Shown here piece after piece: positions 6,676 to 12,488 of a stretch of DNA of 12,584 bases. The notes beneath the pieces are model-generated. The model worked only from the letters and a program-made list of their open reading frames with translations, did no database searches and was not told the DNA's origin. Source of the stretch: Chloroflexota bacterium (GTDB lineage: Bacteria > Chloroflexota > UBA6077); contig JAJZQR010000151.1 in the NCBI GenBank assembly GCA_021806765.1, positions 1 through 12,584 of the forward strand, in the 5' to 3' direction. The position numbers were made by a program, and so were the translations under genes. Within the stretch, counting starts at the first letter, position 1. Every line of letters begins with the position of its first letter.

Positions 6676-7327
6676 GATAGCCATCCTGGCGGGTCTGGCT
6701 GCCACGGGTAGCGCGGCGACCTACGTGGCCTGGCCATTCCTGACGGGGAAGGTATCGGTGAGGGAGTTCATCGAGGCTGGGCCCGAGGAGAAGCTGTGGG
6801 ACAGGCTCGTCTATCTGGGGGAACGCACGCGCTCGGCCCTCTCGAAACTGGAGCAGGACTCGAGGGAGGGCCGGATCAAAGTCCAGGATTACCAGGCAGC
6901 GAAGAAGAGCTACGGGAAGAGGCTCCGCCGCATCGAAGGATACCTGGACGCCCTCGACGCGGGGCGTCTGCCTAGTCGGGCCGCTGTGGCCTCGCTGGAG
7001 GAAGAGGTGCTCGGGGGCGAGGCTGATTCGGAGCCTGGAGCTGATGCCCTGGATGAGGCAGCTCCCTTTGAGGAAAGCAGTGGGAGCCGCTCCCATGAGA
7101 TGCCGGGCCGCTCTCCCTCCTCCCGGCATCCAGGTGGATCCCGAGCCGTTGCGATCTGTCCTGCTTGCGGCCACCGCGAGGAGGAGCCCGACGCCGCCTT
7201 CTGCGGCAGGTGTGGCACCGCCCTCGCCTGCCCTTCGTGCGGCCAGCCGTCTCGGGATCCCGAGGCGGCCTTCTGCGGCCGGTGCGGAGGATCTCTGCGT
7301 CCCGGAGGAGGTAAGAGGAAGCAATAA
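6668..7327 (+). CDS. CcmI-like membrane protein with double zinc ribbon
   Basis: The 219-residue product has an N-terminal helix (about 4-25), a charged helical region 'LEQDSREGRIKVQDYQAAKK' (61-80) resembling the cytoplasmic segment of CcmI/CycH-type proteins, an acidic and Ser/Pro-rich linker (about 110-160), and two C-terminal zinc-ribbon halves: CPAC (164-167) with CGRC (179-182), and CPSC (188-191) with CGRC (203-206). Similar zinc-ribbon proteins follow ccmF in some genomes, and CcmI normally presents apocytochrome to the haem lyase. The ribbons are presumably cytoplasmic, binding Zn structurally or a partner protein. GGAGG lies 9 nt before the ATG and the gene is 36 bp after ccmF, so they are co-transcribed. 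The CcmI link rests on context and a short motif. Confidence 0.8.
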   Translation: MSEIAILAGLAATGSAATYVAWPFLTGKVSVREFIEAGPEEKLWDRLVYLGERTRSALSKLEQDSREGRIKVQDYQAAKKSYGKRLRRIEGYLDALDAGRLPSRAAVASLEEEVLGGEADSEPGADALDEAAPFEESSGSRSHEMPGRSPSSRHPGGSRAVAICPACGHREEEPDAAFCGRCGTALACPSCGQPSRDPEAAFCGRCGGSLRPGGGKRKQ

Positions 7328-7331
7328 GAAT

Positions 7332-7365
7332 GGCCGGGCCCGGGCGCTGAAGGTCGGGCCCGGTC
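7332..7365 (+). terminator. GC-rich hairpin after the cytochrome biogenesis genes
   Basis: CCGGGCCCG (7334-7342) pairs exactly with CGGGCCCGG (7355-7363) around a 12-nt loop, and G7332-C7365 plus a G-U pair extend it to 11 bp. It begins five bases after the TAA of the CcmI-like gene. There is no T-tract, so classic intrinsic termination is doubtful; it may be a weak terminator or an mRNA 3'-end stabiliser. Confidence 0.4.
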
Positions 7366-7383
7366 GAGAGGAGGAGACGAGGC

Positions 7384-7717
7384 ATGAGACACCTCGGGCA
7401 CTACGGCCACTTGATTCTGCCCCTCACGCTGCTCCTGGCCGGATGTGCCGCTGCTGCGCCGCCCTTGCCGCGAGCCCCACGGCGGCCCCGGTTGTCCTGC
7501 CCACGCCCCAGGCGGTGGGCAACGCCGCCAGGCAGTGGGATGCGAACGGGCATTACTACAAGGGGAACCCCACTCCAGGGTCGTTCTGGAGGAGTGGACG
7601 AGCATCGAATGACCGATCTGTGCGAGGGTGCAGCCGGTCGTGAATCGGCTCGTGGAGAAGGACGGGAACGAGGTGAAGTTCGTCTTCAACATCTTAGCGG
7701 CTAGAGGCCCCATTTCG
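7384..7717 (+). pseudogene. Remnant of a DsbA/thioredoxin-like lipoprotein, frameshifted and truncated
   Basis: The ATG at 7384 follows a strong AGGAGGAG and opens a lipoprotein signal peptide ending LLLAGC (lipobox Cys). The sense then moves to another frame ('QAVGNAARQWDANGHYYKG', then NPT, ending about 7573) and again to a third (RVVLEEWTSIE, TGA, PICARVQPVVNRL). Joined, these read like the start of a DsbA-family thioredoxin fold, where 'GNP-x-APV...CPxC' is typical. Each shift is explained by one lost base. The TGA at 7610-7612 replaces the first Cys of the CPxC motif. The domain ends after about 30 more residues at roughly 7700, well short of the usual 150 or more. Position after ccm genes suits a thiol-redox role in cytochrome c maturation. 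I call it a pseudogene, with a Sec codon as the less likely alternative. Confidence 0.65.
7632..7650 (+). other. Hairpin downstream of the CPxC-position TGA (SECIS-like by loose criteria)
   Basis: AGCCGGT (7632-7638) pairs with ATCGGCT (7644-7650), giving seven pairs including one G-U, around the loop CGTGA. The loop is about 27 nt after the TGA at 7610-7612 and has G as its second base. These features fall within published loose criteria for bacterial SECIS elements, but such hairpins are common by chance in GC-rich DNA. Confidence 0.25.
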
Positions 7718-8215
7718 ATGCAATTGCCGCCCTGGCTCCAACCACGGTCCGATCCCAGAAAGGACGCCCTGGTTCTGGGGATGCTCAACCTTGTCCTCGC
7801 ATTGACGTGCGCTGTCACCTTTTTCGGCGTTCTCGCAATCGCCGTGCTCTCGTCCGAGTGGCTCAGATCCTCCACTGGCAATCCCACAGCCTCAGTCCCT
7901 TTCCCTGTACCCGTGCTGCTCCTGATCTACGTCGCGGCCTTTGTGGTGACGTGAACGCATTTTGCCAAGGGTCTGCGACCAAGACCAATGCCTCAGGCCG
8001 TGCAAACTGGGCTTCTTGGCGCAGCCCCGCTGTTCGGACTGAGTCTGCTGGGCTACCTCGGTGTGTACTGGATACTAGCCACGGGCGGTTTCGGCTCGGG
8101 TTCAATGTTGGTTGCCACTGTTTGGATCTACGGCATCCTCTCGACCCTTATCCTCCTGGCGGGGCTTGTCTGTACGGCAATCGTTGCCTTCTGCAGTCCT
8201 CGGCCACATCCTTGA
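7718..8215 (+). pseudogene. Four-helix membrane protein interrupted by in-frame TGA
   Basis: From ATG 7718 the frame encodes two hydrophobic segments (LGMLNLVLALTCAVTFFGVL; then VLLLIYVAAFVV) and stops at TGA 7952-7954. The same frame continues without another stop for 86 codons, giving two more helices (LFGLSLLGYLGVYWI; TVWIYGILSTLILLAGLVC) and ending at TGA 8213-8215. A single nonsense change (for example TGG to TGA) in a protein of about 165 residues with four helices explains this best. Alternatively there are two small two-helix proteins, with starts at 7718 and 7988, but neither start has a good Shine-Dalgarno. I recognise no family. The frame is also continuous with the thioredoxin-like remnant upstream. 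Confidence 0.5.
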
Positions 8216-8268
8216 TTGGCAAGCCAGCTTATGTAGGGGCCATCAGGCCCGTGGTCATCACGGTAGTC

Positions 8269-8382
8269 ATGAAGCAAAGCTACCACAAGGAAGTGCATAC
8301 CCTGAAGGACGTGACGAACGCCCTCTATCAGATAGGTAGAGTCAAGAGCGGGGCGGACAATGTAGCTGCGTGGGGAGACTGA
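8269..8382 (+). CDS. Possible small protein upstream of the SHOCT gene
   Basis: ATG 8269 reads 37 codons, with a mixed, soluble-looking composition ('HKEVHTLKDVTNALYQIG'). An in-frame GTG at 8251 would add six residues. The stop is 4 bp before the ATG of the SHOCT gene, whose Shine-Dalgarno lies inside this ORF, which suggests coupling. Neither start has a clear ribosome site and no family is recognised. It could equally be the end of a decayed gene. Confidence 0.25.
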   Translation: MKQSYHKEVHTLKDVTNALYQIGRVKSGADNVAAWGD

Positions 8383-8386
8383 AGCC

Positions 8387-8755
8387 ATGGGACCGATGGG
8401 ACCGATGATGGGTGGCTCGTGGGGTACGCCTGGCTGGCTGTTCCTGGCGTTGCCGGTGGTGCTCTTCGTCGTGGTGCTTGGGGCCGTCACCTTCGTCGTC
8501 CTGACTACAAGGGGCAAGTCGGAACGGCGCCAGCCAGCTTCGCCGGAGGAGATCCTGCGTGAGAGGTACGCCCGTGGCGAGATCAGCCGGCAGCAGTACC
8601 TGGAGTCGCTGGAGGACTCCCTGAAAGACGGGTATGTTCGGGGAGAACTTACGCTGGACGAGTACGAGGCTAGGCTCGCTCTACTCCTCGGCTCACCCCT
8701 CGCAAGATCGCGGCAAGCGCTGGAGCAAAGGGAGCGACCGGCTTCCCGACATTGA
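8387..8755 (+). CDS. SHOCT / DUF1707-like membrane protein with Met-rich N-terminus
   Basis: This 122-residue protein starts with a Met/Gly-rich stretch (MGPMGPMMGG), has one membrane helix (about 16-40) and a cytoplasmic tail with two short helical modules: a SHOCT-type motif (about 53-75, 'ILRERYARGEISRQQYLE') and a second repeat (about 80-103, 'GYVRGELTLDEYEARLALLL') that resembles both SHOCT and DUF1707. SHOCT modules occur at the ends of many membrane proteins and are thought to mediate oligomerisation; no enzyme activity is known. GGGGAG lies 9 nt before the ATG. It converges on the methyltransferase gene with a 43-bp gap in which I see no terminator. The N-terminal MMGG motif recurs in the secreted protein at 9743-10063. 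Confidence 0.85.
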   Translation: MGPMGPMMGGSWGTPGWLFLALPVVLFVVVLGAVTFVVLTTRGKSERRQPASPEEILRERYARGEISRQQYLESLEDSLKDGYVRGELTLDEYEARLALLLGSPLARSRQALEQRERPASRH

Positions 8756-8798
8756 TCCCCATGACTGGAGGCTCGTCTTCGGGAGTCGTGGAGGCTCG

Positions 8799-9524
8799 CT
8801 ACTTGAGTTTGGCTACACCAGCGACCAGAGGCAGGAGCGGGAAGGGCCTCTCCTCCCTCATTACCTCGACCTCGAAGCCTGCCGCCTTGATGGCGTCGAC
8901 GGTCCGGCGGTTCAGGTGGCAGCCGGCGCCGAACTCCTCCCAGACAGGCGTGAGCACGTCCTGAGCCCCCGCAGCCGCTCCCTCGGCCCGAACGTGCTCG
9001 ATGAAGCGGAAGGCGCCACCGGGCTTCAGGACGCGCCTGACCTCCGCCAGGGCTCGGGCCGGATCGGCCACGGTGCAAAACACCAGGGTGGCGACGACGG
9101 TGTCGAAGGAAGCATCGGGGAAGGGCAGGGCTTCGGCCACGGCTTGGTGGAACTCGATCTCAAGCCCCAAGCGCCTGGCCCGCTTCACCGCTCGTCGGAG
9201 CATGAAGGGATCGGGTTCGATGACGACGATCTTCTCCGCCCTTCGATAATAGGGGAAGTTGGCCCCGGTGCCGGCGCCGATCTCCAGGACCATGCCGGTG
9301 GCCTCGCCCGCGACGAAAGGGCGGAGCCTGCTCAGCACCCTGGACTCGCCCATCGAGGTGATGAGGTCGTAGGTGGCGGCAAACCAGGGGTGGCCCCTGA
9401 ACTCGGGCCCGCCCTCGGCGCCCGCGGGGGTGCCTCGCTGATTCAACCTCTGCGCTACGGTCTTGAGTGTCAAGGCACCAAGGGCTGCCAGAAGCACTGC
9501 AGCGAACAGTAGCACACGCTTCAT
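8799..9524 (-). CDS. Membrane-anchored class I SAM-dependent methyltransferase
   Basis: The 241-residue protein has an N-terminal hydrophobic helix (about 3-20), then a Rossmann-type methyltransferase: 'HPWFAATYDLIT' (45-56), motif I EIGAGTGANF (81-90), the acidic loop IEPDP (102-106) that would hold the SAM ribose, ALPFPDASFD (132-141), and 'ADPARALAEVRRVLKPGG' (153-170). The tail 'GCHLNRRTVDAIKAAGF' (201-217) is like the METTL7-type (thiol methyltransferase) branch and related UbiE-like enzymes. The substrate is unknown; a small lipophilic or thiol compound at the membrane is a guess from family likeness. The ATG has only a weak GGGGA about 9 nt upstream. It appears monocistronic: a strong hairpin separates it from the upstream gene on the same strand. 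Confidence 0.9.
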   Translation of the reverse strand: MKRVLLFAAVLLAALGALTLKTVAQRLNQRGTPAGAEGGPEFRGHPWFAATYDLITSMGESRVLSRLRPFVAGEATGMVLEIGAGTGANFPYYRRAEKIVVIEPDPFMLRRAVKRARRLGLEIEFHQAVAEALPFPDASFDTVVATLVFCTVADPARALAEVRRVLKPGGAFRFIEHVRAEGAAAGAQDVLTPVWEEFGAGCHLNRRTVDAIKAAGFEVEVMREERPFPLLPLVAGVAKLK

Positions 9525-9659
9525 CGGTATCGTCCCCGAAGATCGGTCTGTCAGCAGGTTGGCCGATGCTCGCGGGTCATTTCCTCCATGATCGAGTTCG
9601 ACCGCGAGAAGGTAGCCAGCTCAAAGCGTAAGTGGCTGGAGCAGTTGCCGGACCACCAA

Positions 9660-9700
9660 GGGTGCCGGGCCTGGTCCTTGGTGGACCAGGCCCGGCACCC
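9660..9700 (-). terminator. 18-bp perfect hairpin, probable terminator of the Met/Gly/Tyr-rich gene
   Basis: The arms 9660-9677 (GGGTGCCGGGCCTGGTCC) and 9683-9700 are exact reverse complements with a 5-nt loop. On the minus strand the hairpin begins 42 bp after the stop of the secreted protein and is followed by TTGGTGGT, not a run of T. It would insulate the methyltransferase gene from readthrough. The absent T-tract leaves open an mRNA-stabilising or protein-binding role. The remaining spacer 9525-9659 shows no convincing gene or promoter. Confidence 0.55.
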
Positions 9701-9742
9701 GAGTCCTCAGCCCTCAGGGCTTCACCCAGTCGCAAGGGTCTG

Positions 9743-10063
9743 CTACCAGCCCCAGCCGCCGTAGTAGCCGCCCATCATGCCCGGCCCCATGTGCCGGCCC
9801 GAGCCGTAGTAGCCCTGGGAGCCGTTGGGGGCCTGACCCTGCGGGCCGTAGTAGCCGTTCCCGTTGTTCGGGGCCTGCTGGTAGCCCCAGCTGTTGTAGC
9901 CCCCCATCATTCCCCGGCCCATCATTCCATAGCCGTTTCCGTATCCGCCGGGGCCGTATCCATATCCACCCGGGACCTGCGCGAAGGCCGTGCTTCCCAC
10001 CAGAACCACCAGGGCCGCCGCCGTCGCCAGAGCCGCTCCCAACACCGCAAACCTGCGCTTCAT
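9743..10063 (-). CDS. Secreted Met/Gly/Tyr-rich small protein
   Basis: This 106-residue protein has a clear Sec signal peptide (basic MKRR, hydrophobic core, AFA-Q cleavage after residue 28). The mature part is low-complexity Gly/Tyr/Met/Asn/Gln: GYGYGPGGYGNGYGMMGRGM near its start, then repeated YYG blocks, ending GPGMMGGYYGGWGW. No Cys and only one His are present. Met-Met pairs can bind Cu(I), so copper sequestration is possible; a structural or surface role is equally open. The ATG is chosen because AAGGAGGAG lies about 6 nt upstream and the signal peptide begins there; a longer in-frame opening exists but lacks protein-like content. The promoter region carries phased repeats for a likely response regulator. 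It follows the histidine kinase gene on the same strand. Confidence 0.8.
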   Translation of the reverse strand: MKRRFAVLGAALATAAALVVLVGSTAFAQVPGGYGYGPGGYGNGYGMMGRGMMGGYNSWGYQQAPNNGNGYYGPQGQAPNGSQGYYGSGRHMGPGMMGGYYGGWGW

Positions 10064-10086
10064 CGCCCTTCTCCTCCTTGCCGTCT

Positions 10087-10102
10087 GACGCCGCGAGGCG
10101 TC
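10087..10102 (-). other. Tetraloop hairpin in the leader of the Met/Gly/Tyr-rich gene
   Basis: GACGCC and GGCGTC (6-bp perfect stem, 4-nt loop) lie about 24 nt upstream of the ATG and just upstream of the Shine-Dalgarno, so they would be transcribed in the 5' leader. A second short dyad, CTGTC-N4-GACAG, lies nearby at about 10112-10125. They could stabilise the mRNA or tune ribosome access; no known riboswitch is recognised. Confidence 0.35.
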
Positions 10103-10126
10103 TTGATCTGTTCTGTCAGGGGACAG

Positions 10127-10156
10127 GTTATCAGGAGAGTGTGAACATCCGGTGAA
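10127..10156 (-). promoter_or_regulatory. Candidate promoter of the Met/Gly/Tyr-rich gene
   Basis: On the minus strand TTCACC (10156-10151) and GATAAC (10132-10127) are 18 bp apart. The -35 is poor, as expected for an activator-dependent promoter, and it coincides with one of the phased TTCAC repeats. The predicted start near 10120 gives a leader of about 57 nt. Confidence 0.4.
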
Positions 10157-10178
10157 GGCCCGATGGGGAGGGTGTGAA
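10141..10178 (-). promoter_or_regulatory. 11-bp-phased TTCAC repeats, probable response-regulator site
   Basis: GTGAA occurs on the plus strand (TTCAC on the minus) at 10141, 10152 and 10174, that is at offsets of 11 and 22 bp, with the 10163 position lost. Two of the copies extend to a 12-bp repeat with one mismatch (GGAGAGTGTGAA and GGAGGGTGTGAA). Direct repeats one helical turn apart overlapping a -35 are typical of OmpR/PhoB-class regulators. No such regulator gene is in the window. Confidence 0.45.
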
Positions 10179-11056
10179 GATTTCAGCTGACCGGCTGCGG
10201 GTGGAGAACGGCCGGGGTTTGAGCTACACCGTTCTGACGGGGCTCGCCGTCGGCAGTGTGAAGTGGAACACCATGCCCTTGCCGAGCTCGCTCTCCGCCC
10301 AGACGCGCCCTCCGTGAGACTCCACCAGCCGTTTGACGATGGCCAGGCCCAGACCCGAGCCGTCCTTGGAATTCGTGCGGGATCTGTCTCCTCGATAGAA
10401 GCGGTCAAAGAGGAAGGGCAGCTCTTCGGGTGCGACCCCCGTTCCGTTGTCGACGACGCTCACCTCGACCGAGCCACTCGCGGCGCGCACCCGAACCGTA
10501 ACGAGCCCGCCCTCCGGCGTATGGCGCAAGGCGTTCGACACGAGGTTGCGGATCACCTGCTCGATCCGGTCAACATCCGCCCGCACCTCCGGGGCCGGGG
10601 TGGGAGCGTCGAGCCCCAACGTGACGTCCCTCTCCTGGGACTGGCCCTGGCCGCGCTCGACCACGCTCCGCACCAGCCCCACCGGGTCTACCCGATCCAC
10701 TTTCAGCTTGAGTTGCCCAACCCCGGCCAGCGACAGGGTGCGCAGGTCGCCGACCAGCCGCCCCAGGAGGACGGTTTCCTGGTGAACCGCGGCGATGCTT
10801 TCGGGGCAGAACGGCACTAGCCCGTCCATCATGGCCTCCAGCTCACCCTGGATAATCCCTATCGGGTTGCGCAACTCGTGGGCGACGTCGGCCAGCAGGT
10901 TCCGGCGGACTTCCTCCTGCCGGGCCAGGTCGTCCGCCATGGCGTTGAAGGCCCGCCCGAGCCGGCCGATCTCGTCGTCGTGGCGCACCGGAACCCGGTG
11001 CCCTAGCTCCCCCGAGGCGATCCTTTGAGCGGCGTCGGTCAGGGCGCCCAGGGGAG

Positions 11057-11076
11057 AGGTGATCTGAGGTGATCTG
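11057..11076. repeat. 10-bp tandem duplication inside the histidine kinase gene
   Basis: AGGTGATCTG occurs twice without a gap. Deleting one copy restores the frame exactly, giving '[18 protein letters not shown]', the expected join of the second membrane helix to HAMP. Slipped-strand replication is the natural cause. Confidence 0.9.
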
Positions 11077-11709
11077 GCGAAACAGGAGGAAGCCCAGCAC
11101 CAGGGCGATGGAGCCCGAGAGGAGCGCGGCGAGCAGGATCGAGCGGTTGACCGAGCCGAGGAAGTCACCGGCTGGAGAGCCCGCGGCGCGGGCGCCGAGG
11201 GAGGCCGCGATCAGCCAGCCGACGGTGGTGCGGCCGTTCGCCTGGATCGGCGTTGCGCCTTCCAGGCTGCCGGCGGGAAGGGTGCGTCCGCCCCACTCGT
11301 CGGCCGAGTCGACGATGACCTTCCCCTGGGCGTCGGCGAGGATAGCCCTCAGGTCCATGGTCGTCCACATGTCCCAGCCCATCATCATCGGACCCCAGCT
11401 CCAGCCCTGCCCCCGCATCCCGCCGGTCCCGCCTGGCATCCAGGAGCCCGCTCGCCAGTCGCAGTCGCCCGCCGTCCCGGTGCGGGTTCTCAGGAGCGCC
11501 TCCACGCCGCTCCAACTCCCCCTTTGAGCGTAGTAGGAGGCGAGGGCGGGGACGAGGCGCTGGGCCCACGCCTGCCCACCTTGCGTGACGTAGAGCTGAA
11601 ACTGGTTCTCGGTGGCCTGGTTCGCCAGCAGCGCGACCGTGGCGACTCAGGCGAAGATCACCGCCGCGAAGGCGCCCATCAGCCGGAGCCGCAGGCTCCG
11701 TGTATTCAT

Positions 11710-11728
11710 CAATCTGGCCGCCAGATTG
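11710..11728. repeat. 19-bp perfect palindrome at the start of the kinase gene
   Basis: CAATCTGGC and GCCAGATTG flank a single central base. It lies within the first codons if translation begins at 11742, or abuts the start codon if it begins at 11709. It could be an operator for a dimeric regulator or an RNA hairpin limiting kinase translation after the ABC gene; chance is not excluded. Confidence 0.45.
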
Positions 11729-11768
11729 CCGATAGCGACCATACGCTCGCTCCACCGAGGTGAGGGAG

Positions 11769-12488
11769 CTACCTTCGGGCGGCCAGCGGATCGGGCCGTC
11801 CGGCCCTCACCAAGGCCCTTGTAAGCCCGCCATCTTTCAACACGAAAACGACCTCGGCACTACCGGCCAAGTCGGCGTCGTGGGTTATGATGACCCCGGT
11901 CCTTCCCCTCTGGTGGATCCCCCGGATCTGGTCCAGAACCTCCTCCTCGGACTCCGAATCCAGGTTCCCCGTCGGCTCGTCCATGAGGAGAATCTCCGGG
12001 TCGTTGGCTAGGGCCCTGGCTATCGCCACCCTCTGCTGCTGCCCACCGGAGAGCTCCGAGGGCTTTGCCTTCCTCCTGTCTGCGAGCCCCACCAGCGATA
12101 GCAGCTCCTCCGCTCGCTCCCTCTGCACCCGCACCGGGACCCCGGCGAACATCATCGCCGCCTGCACGTTCTCCTCGGCCGTGAGGTTCTGGAGCAGGTT
12201 GAAGAACTGGAACACGAAGCCGATCTTGCGGGCCCTGAACTCCGCCAAGGCGCTCCCGTCCAGGCTGGTGATCTCCACCCCGTCGACGAAGATGGCCCCT
12301 TCGGTCGGCCGGTCCAGCCCGCCCACCACGTGCAGGAAGGTGCTCTTCCCGTGCCCCGAGGGTCCCACGATGCAGGCGAAGGACCCCCGCGCCACCTCCA
12401 CGCTTATGCCCTTCAGGACGGTCGTCTTCACCCTTCCCGTGGTGTAGCTCTTGGTTACCTTCTCGGTCCTGATGATCGCGTCACTCAT
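11769..12488 (-). CDS. ABC transporter ATP-binding subunit (LolD/MacB/FtsE type)
   Basis: This 239-residue ATPase has every motif of the family: Walker A GPSGHGKS (42-49), Q-loop Gln94 in FVFQFFNLL, signature LSGGQ (146-150), Walker B LLMDEP (167-172), D-loop 'GNLD' and H-loop His203 in ITHD. The order and 'FNLLQNLTAEENV' place it with LolD/MacB/FtsE-like subunits that power FtsX-fold permeases for export, lipoprotein release or antimicrobial-peptide resistance. Walker A has His47 where Ser is usual, a tolerated variant. The frame remains open upstream to the window edge, but ATG 12488 is the only start codon there and sits at the normal family N-terminus; its ribosome site is weak. The permease is not in the window and may lie upstream. 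The histidine kinase gene follows after 26 bp, so both are probably co-transcribed. Confidence 0.93.
   Translation of the reverse strand: MSDAIIRTEKVTKSYTTGRVKTTVLKGISVEVARGSFACIVGPSGHGKSTFLHVVGGLDRPTEGAIFVDGVEITSLDGSALAEFRARKIGFVFQFFNLLQNLTAEENVQAAMMFAGVPVRVQRERAEELLSLVGLADRRKAKPSELSGGQQQRVAIARALANDPEILLMDEPTGNLDSESEEEVLDQIRGIHQRGRTGVIITHDADLAGSAEVVFVLKDGGLTRALVRAGRPDPLAARR

Larger units (their letters stand above)
10224..11742 (-). pseudogene. Sensor histidine kinase, broken by TGA and a 10-bp duplication
   Basis: Read through both lesions, this encodes about 500 residues: a first membrane helix (MGAFAAVIFA, TGA, VATVALLAN), a periplasmic sensor region with a Met/Trp/Gly-rich patch (MRGQGWSWGPMMMGWDMW) and a PAS-like 'LADAQGKVIVDS', a second helix ([20 protein letters not shown]), HAMP, HisKA with DVAHELRNP (phospho-His codon 10878-10880) and HATPase_c with N box '[10 protein letters not shown]', DNGTGV and [10 protein letters not shown]. 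It is PhoR-like. The TGA (11649-11647) falls in helix 1, and the frame breaks between helix 2 and HAMP at 11057-11076. Start ATG 11742 has GGTGGAG 8 nt upstream, 26 bp after the ABC ATPase stop; ATG 11709 is the alternative. No response regulator gene adjoins it. As sequenced it cannot make an intact kinase. Confidence 0.85.

Noticed and set aside
9588..9764. Plus-strand 58-codon ORF beginning MIEFDREKVASSKRKWLEQL
   Set aside because: The first 22 residues look protein-like, but no ribosome site precedes it, the middle is the 18-bp hairpin, and the end overlaps the secreted-protein gene. At most a gene remnant.
10064..10408. N-terminal extension of the Met/Gly/Tyr-rich protein using an upstream in-frame start
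   Set aside because: The extension would cover the promoter repeats and overlap the kinase gene, while ATG 10063 has an excellent Shine-Dalgarno and begins a perfect signal peptide.
7610..11649. Reassignment of TGA to an amino acid in this organism
   Set aside because: TGA ends intact genes at the expected protein length (first ATPase, ccmF, SHOCT protein), and the three internal TGAs do not point to one common residue.
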